A stretch of DNA of 64,000 nucleotides, taken from assembly GCA_030141605.1 (NCBI GenBank), contig JAQGDQ010000179.1, positions 64,501-128,500 on the forward strand. Direction: 5' to 3'. The first letter of the stretch is position 1. Every line of letters begins with the position of its first letter. This DNA comes from Tubiluchus corallicola (Eukaryota > Priapulida > Priapulimorpha > Priapulimorphida > Tubiluchidae). The position numbers were made by a program, and so were the translations under genes. Below the pieces are notes generated by a model. The model was not told the DNA's origin and did no database searches. It was given only the letters and a program-made list of their open reading frames with translations. This document shows, piece by piece, positions 58,483 through 64,000 of the stretch.

Positions 58483-59996
58483 GATTCTTTCTAGTCCTTA
58501 TCTTAAGTACCAGTTATCTTATATGATTAATCTCTCTCTGATAATGATCTAATGTATCAATTATCTATTACAAATTGCTATATCTCGTGATCGTATAGTA
58601 TGCACGTGACTTAAGAATCGTACGACTTGTTTAAAGGTTGATTCGCTTCTAATTTCATTAATCGCTAAGAGGTTATTTATAACCTGGCTCCTAGAGCTTA
58701 AGATTAGTCTATAGGGCTATGATTTTGTCCCACAAGACTGTTTCTACGACTTGGCGTTGTGATTAAGCTTACTAGCTTAGTTCCCGCAATTGAACTTATA
58801 AATTAAATTAATGATCAGTACACAGCGAATCCTCAGGTTCGTATTCAAATTTAATGTTGCTTAACTGAAACACCTATAAGCATTCATAAACTAGTCCTTT
58901 AAGTTAAAGCGAAATCTTTTATTGTCTTACAACAGATACTGGTAGCTAAATAATATTACAAGATTTGTTCCTAGTCGCCGCTAGACGCTCACAAATAATA
59001 TTTAGCTCCAAGAGATACATAAGGTGCTAGTTACAATGTGAAATATGCAATTACAATCAAACTGAATGTTACACTTAAGGTGTTTACTAACACTGTGAAC
59101 TATTACTATGCAGAGTTGCTCTCAAGTTACGATATGTTAAGATTACTTAACTCGGTGGAATGACGAATATGACGGCTGTTCAATTGGTCAAATCCAATTC
59201 TGATGCAAGACTAATTCGCAGATCCAGTGCTCAATTAGTTGAGTACGCAGATTGATGTCTATGTTGGTCTAACGTTGTCTCTGCTTCTTTCAGAATTCCA
59301 GTAGCCTCTCTCTCTCTCCGGCTCCTCTCTCCCTGACAACTCTCGACTGACTCACGACCAACTAACCACGTGTTCCTCAAGACATCGGCTTATATACCCA
59401 AACTGAGCATTCGGGACTTTCCCGCTAAACCGTAATATGTCGCAATAGTTCAAAGGTGATACCCTTGGCGTGAAGTTTACAACCACCCAGCTGGCTTGTT
59501 AACATAGCTTCTTGCATGAGAAAAACCGCTACTTGGCCCTTCGTCCTTCACATCATCCAACTCTCAGAGATTGCTCTCTGCTTCGCTTGGGCCATAAACC
59601 TTCCTTTCAAAGAAATCCACTCTTCGCTATTTCTTAATAATTGTAGGCAACTCTGCATAACATTACATTAGGCTTTTATCTAACTTTACGCAAAGTTATA
59701 AAAACAAGCTTCGCTTCTCCAAACTGAACACCTGCGACAAGCTCTTACGCTTTCTTAAATGAACACCTGTTCTACTTCTAGTAAACACAAACACCTCTGT
59801 GAAGATAATTTGTTTCGCATTAAATATCGTCCTTTAACCAGCTAAGTGAGTTCCCATAATCTATCAATAAATTTATCTAATCAAATCGAGGAGGAATCCG
59901 CCTTATCAACATAATCTAATAAAGTTGATAATTCCATTAATTAATTGCTAAATTAATGATTCCGAAATTTATTCATAACAATCCGGATGCCAGCTA
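58483..59996 (-). mobile_element. Possible solo LTR or similar promoter-bearing insert
   Basis: On the minus strand the sequence begins TGTTATGAATAAA, has a good TATA box (TATATA at 59390-59397) and an AATAAAA signal about 470 bp downstream (58917-58923), as in a U3-R-U5 unit. ATCC flanks both sides and the foldback element directly abuts it. The inner end is not CA, and no coding remnant is seen, so the call is tentative. Confidence 0.3.
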
Positions 59997-60703
59997 AACA
60001 AGTAATGGACAATTAACAGTAATACACAAGCGCAGACCGTTCACTGTTATCGTGTCATTAGAAGTACATCGGACACTAATCAACCAATATGTGCATACTG
60101 TGATTCGTTTGACTTTTTGTACTTAGTTTTCGAGCTGAGCACAATTTTAATTCAGCGTGATCCGACTGATAAGATTGCCAACTCTGGAAATAACAGGACT
60201 CTACGGCTTCATACGTAACTTTGACAAATCGTCTTGTCTAAAAGTTTTACATTTTTGCTAATTACCTTGTTTTCGTCGTACGTCAGACTGGTTATCACTA
60301 AGCAATATTGAAAATGCAGTATTGCAGTGACCTACAAGAGCCCATGAACTATGCACACTGTAATTTATAGACAAGATAAAAAATTTTTAAAAAAATTCGC
60401 GTATTTACCCTTTTAGCCGTATAACATACTGTTATCGATTGTTTACCCTACCCGGGCTATATTAGAAATTCGTTAAAGTGTTGTGTTGATGCACTGCAAA
60501 GTTCGTCACAGTTTGTGATAATATAAATGCGTTTTAGCTTAAGTATTTAAGTAAGTAGGCAATTTTTGTCATTATATTACAGTACATATAATGATTTATT
60601 GTGTGGTTTTACGTACTACAACAAAGGGAAATTAACACAAAAAATCAAATTAGTTGTCTAATGAACTATATACAGTGATATTGAGAATAACGCAAATTTA
60701 CCT

Positions 60704-60840
60704 AAATTTATTGTTGATAGCGCGAACTGCAAACAGGATAGAAAGAAAACCTTGTGGTTTTTGCCAATTAATGAAATTTACTGTTGATAGCGCGAACTGC
60801 AACAGCACAGGAAGAAGACCTTGTGGTTTTAGTGTTAATT
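60704..60840 (+). repeat. Two-copy ~70-bp tandem duplication upstream of SLCO
   Basis: Both copies contain TTGATAGCGCGAACTGCAA and CCTTGTGGTTTT. They lie about 115-250 bp before the SLCO start codon, in the promoter or 5' UTR. Confidence 0.85.
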
Positions 60841-60954
60841 GCACGCATCTACGGCTAGAGTGGAGCATTTCAGAAAAGCTATTGCATGGATGATATTCGT
60901 CATTAATGATAGTTAGTGCACTCTTTGTGACCCTCATTTTGCACGAGTTTAATT

Positions 60955-63900
60955 ATGGCTTCTAACATCATTAATGAAGACAAAATGCCCACTGCAAAGA
61001 ATGTTTCAGCAGTGGAATCCGATCCAAAAACTGATGATCTGGTAATACATAATCATTCGTTTGGATACTTTTCTTATAAACCGCTTTGTCTGCAACGCTT
61101 CTGTCGTCCCAGATGGTTTCTATTTTGGATTTCTTTGAGCGTCGGCCTGCAGAGTCTGATTGAGGGTGGACTTCTTCCTGTAATCATTTCGACACTTGAA
61201 CAACGGTTTTCTCTTAGTAGCTCAGAGTCAGGATTTATCGCTAGTTGCTACGAAATTGCAACACTCATATGTTGCTTACCAGTAAGCTACATAGGTGCAA
61301 CGAGGCATAAACCACGTATTCTCGGCTTAGGGATGGTATTAGCAGGAATTGGTGCATTTGTGTTTAGCTTACCGCACTTTGCGACAGATTATTACTCTCC
61401 TACATTTTCTAATGATTCGGAATATTTGTGTGGTAATACGAGCCTACATAATCTCTGTGCAGAGACACAGGATTCAAGCCTTGCAAGTTACAAGTATGTC
61501 TTTTACCTCGGATTTTTGCTGATTGGTGCTGGATCAGTTAGTTTGTTCACTCTTGGACTTGCTTTTCTGGACGATAATGTGCGACCAAAAGTAGTTTCTG
61601 TCTATTTAGGTGAGGAGAAATTAAAAATAACGATTATTTAGTCATTATATCAAAGTATTTCACAAATGTATTTTCGATAGCTACTATAAATAAGCGTACG
61701 TTTTTTATAAAGGATTTTTCTGAGTAATACACTGTAAGATATTTGTCTTTCGAAACTTTATAACCTAGAAAATGCGAAAACAGTACTCACTTGAACAAAG
61801 TATTTTACTTTGGTACCAGCTTTTGCTGGATATTTATTTTCAATAAGTATGTATTTAAAATATAGCCAGTAGTTTGTTTTACAGTTAAATTTAAATTTCT
61901 GTTTGTGAAGTTTGGCTTAAAGCATTTAATAAATGTAAGATATCACATCATTTCAGCAAGACCTGTGGTATACAAGTGTCCTGGTATCTGTAATCTGTAC
62001 TTGGCAAAATTGCAGCATGCCAGGTGTCAATACATATTTATCTCGTCACTCCAGGTATATTGTTAATTGGTTTAACAATTGATTTCGAAACTCTAACTAT
62101 TTTGCGCTAGAACTACAAATTAGATATTGCAATAACACCAGGCACTTTGCCTGATAACTAGGCACCTTGCGAGTTTATCACTCGCAGACTTGTGCACTTC
62201 AGGCTTTCAGAAATAAACTTTCCAATTTTTGTGGTTTATTTTGCTTTCGATGTTGCAGGAATTTTCTACATGATGGTTATTTTAGGACACGCTCTTGGAT
62301 TCGTGTTCGGCGGGTGGTTATTGTTACTTTATGTTGACGCTCCAGGAAAAGATCCAGAAGAGTAAGCAAGATTGACTTAGAAATTCATTTTTTTGAAAAT
62401 TGTTTATCTATTTCTTGCTAAAATAGTGTATGAGTTAAAAATGCTTAAAGTGATGTTTTAACTGTGATTAGCCAGCATTAGTAATACTTACAGATTACAT
62501 AAAAGTGCAATTGACGTACGGCAAATTTTTGCGGAAAGGTTATGTAGAAAAATTGTGTATGCAGCTCTTTGAATGAGTTCTTTTTTATTAACGTAGCACA
62601 CATAATGACTGACTACATCTCGCTGAATACTTTCTTTGTGATATGAAGAGCTTACGTTGAACATTTCACGTCAGTAATTTTTTCTTAGGTTTAACTTGAC
62701 ACCATCCAGCAGTGCTTGGATTGGGGCATGGTGGATAGGATTTTTCGCAGGATCGTTTCTGTGTTGGATTCTTTCACTTCCATTGTTTGGCATGCCGTTT
62801 GATTTACCAGGTAAATCCGCTCACAGTTCATTGCCTGGGTAAGTTAGTCAATGGGCTAATAGTTGGAACCCCGCACAAATTGCTACTCATCTTAATGTGG
62901 TTCTTGATGTTCTTGTGCCTGATAAAAGTCCGTTAAATTACTTGTTAAACTTTCCTGTGTTTCGATGCAATAAAGCTAAACATTGTATTTTGTACAAACA
63001 AGTTTGTGACTGGGAAACCAAACCTTGGAAATAAGAAAAGAAATCACCAGCACCCACTTATATAGCAACATGATTTATTTCAACAATCGACGATTCAATA
63101 TTAAAACAAGATAAGAAGGTGAAGAATATACTTACAGTACAGAATAATAATAGCATTTAAATTGATGAATTTTCCAACAGTTGTGAAATTGAAAATGAAA
63201 CAAATAAATAGTCACCGTAGTGCTAGAGCGTAAGAACTGCCAAGAAAAAACAAGGAACTGAGAACTAAACAGAAAAACGTAACTAAGTAACCAGTATTTT
63301 AATTCATTTTTCTAGGCTAAAAAATGACGAAAACCAATTTGACGTGATTCACCTAATCAGAGGCCCCAATTTTGTTCCACGTGCGTGGTCAAACTTTTGT
63401 TTGTCTTCAATCAGGAAAGCCCAACAGTTAATATTGACATCATCATTCACCACAGAAATCCAACACAGAAATGATACCATGAAAAATTCTATCCACCACA
63501 CCCCAATCCAAACCCTGCTAGATGTCAAGTTAAACTCACGCACGCGTCGGAGATGCTAGAATGATAACCAAGAATGACAACTTCATTCAGGCAGTCCCGA
63601 CGGTTTGAACATGACTTTATCAAGATTGCAGTCTGGTCGACTCTGCAATTTTGACGCTCGTCAGAAAGGGTTTTTAGTTTGAAAAACTATGTATAATTTT
63701 TTCGAAAATGCCGCCTATAATAGCTATTTTGACCAGTCGTTGGTATAGTATAACTAGTGGGCTAGCTCAATCAAATGTTTACTTAATTAGGCTAATTTAT
63801 TTTCCTTAACTTGTTTTGGAAGGCGCCGAAGAGGCAAGAGCAGAAAGAATCAATGAGGTGCATAAAAAAGGCGACGATGCAGAAGTCACCAGACCTGGAT

Positions 63901-63993
63901 TTGGAAAGTCGTACAAAGATGTTCCGAAGGCATTTAAAAATTTGATGTCAAATCCGACTTTCATGTTTTTAAATCTTGCTGGAGCAACCGAAG
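60955..63993 (+). CDS. Organic anion transporter polypeptide (SLCO/OATP), 5' part
   Basis: Twelve-helix plasma-membrane transporter of amphipathic organic anions such as steroid or thyroid-hormone conjugates. Exons 60955-61609, 62259-62361, 62689-62810 and 63823-63993 join in phase to 350 residues; the rest lies beyond the right edge. Family marks: CLQRFCRPRWFLFWISLSVG before TM1, SGFIASCYEIATLICCLPVS with GxxHKPR-type ATRHKPRILG after TM2, the FYLGFLLIGAGSVSLFTLGL helix, the OATP signature SAWIGAWWIGFFAG in exon 3, and MSNPTFMFLNLAGATEG in exon 4. The long insert before TM3 and the loop sequence look nearest to the SLCO4 group, but that is an impression. The ATG at 60955 is the first in frame. 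Confidence 0.9.
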
Positions 63994-64000
63994 GTAAAAT

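Larger units (their letters stand above)
51867..60954. other. Divergent intergenic region TTC14/SLCO
   Basis: Contains the promoters of both genes and several repeats listed separately. I found no further gene; ORFs here are short and unlike known families. Confidence 0.6.

Overview
The window is 64 kb of AT-rich nuclear DNA from an animal, almost certainly an invertebrate. Genes are split by many short-to-medium GT/AG introns. They encode animal-specific families: collagen prolyl 4-hydroxylase alpha, a CatSper sperm-channel subunit, TTC14, an SLC16 transporter and an OATP/SLCO transporter. Repeats (BEL/Pao, several non-LTR families, pogo-like TIR elements, tRNA-derived short repeats, THAP fossils) are dense. 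I cannot fix the phylum from sequence alone.

Layout. 1-10.6 kb (minus): the 5' half of a P4HA gene, running off the left edge. Its intron 3 holds a tandem array of one 5'-truncated LINE separated by long GA microsatellites. 12.6-16.4 kb: fossils of at least three non-LTR retrotransposons. 17.1-19.5 kb (plus): a CatSper auxiliary subunit, probably delta, in one uninterrupted 816-codon ORF. 24.8-30.4 kb (plus): a complete four-exon monocarboxylate-transporter-like gene. 33.5-51.9 kb (minus): a complete 13-exon TTC14 gene with a very long RS/Ser-rich tail. A 6.6-kb BEL/Pao element sits in its intron 6 in the same orientation, with apparently identical 220-bp LTRs and a CTTTG target duplication. 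52-60.9 kb: repeat-rich intergenic DNA. 60.9 kb to the right edge (plus): the first four exons of an SLCO gene.

Exon joins were derived by hand from splice signals, phase continuity and family similarity. For P4HA, the transporter, TTC14 and SLCO every proposed junction keeps frame. The five host genes are unrelated in function (collagen maturation in the ER, sperm calcium signalling, monocarboxylate or related transport, RNA processing, organic-anion transport). I see no sign that they work together.

I found no convincing new molecular system. The best leads are tryptophan motifs like UHM ligands in the TTC14 tail, the very young BEL insertion with two single-base frame breaks, the LINE/GA tandem array, the intronless CatSper subunit, and a pogo-like element that keeps a transposase tail.
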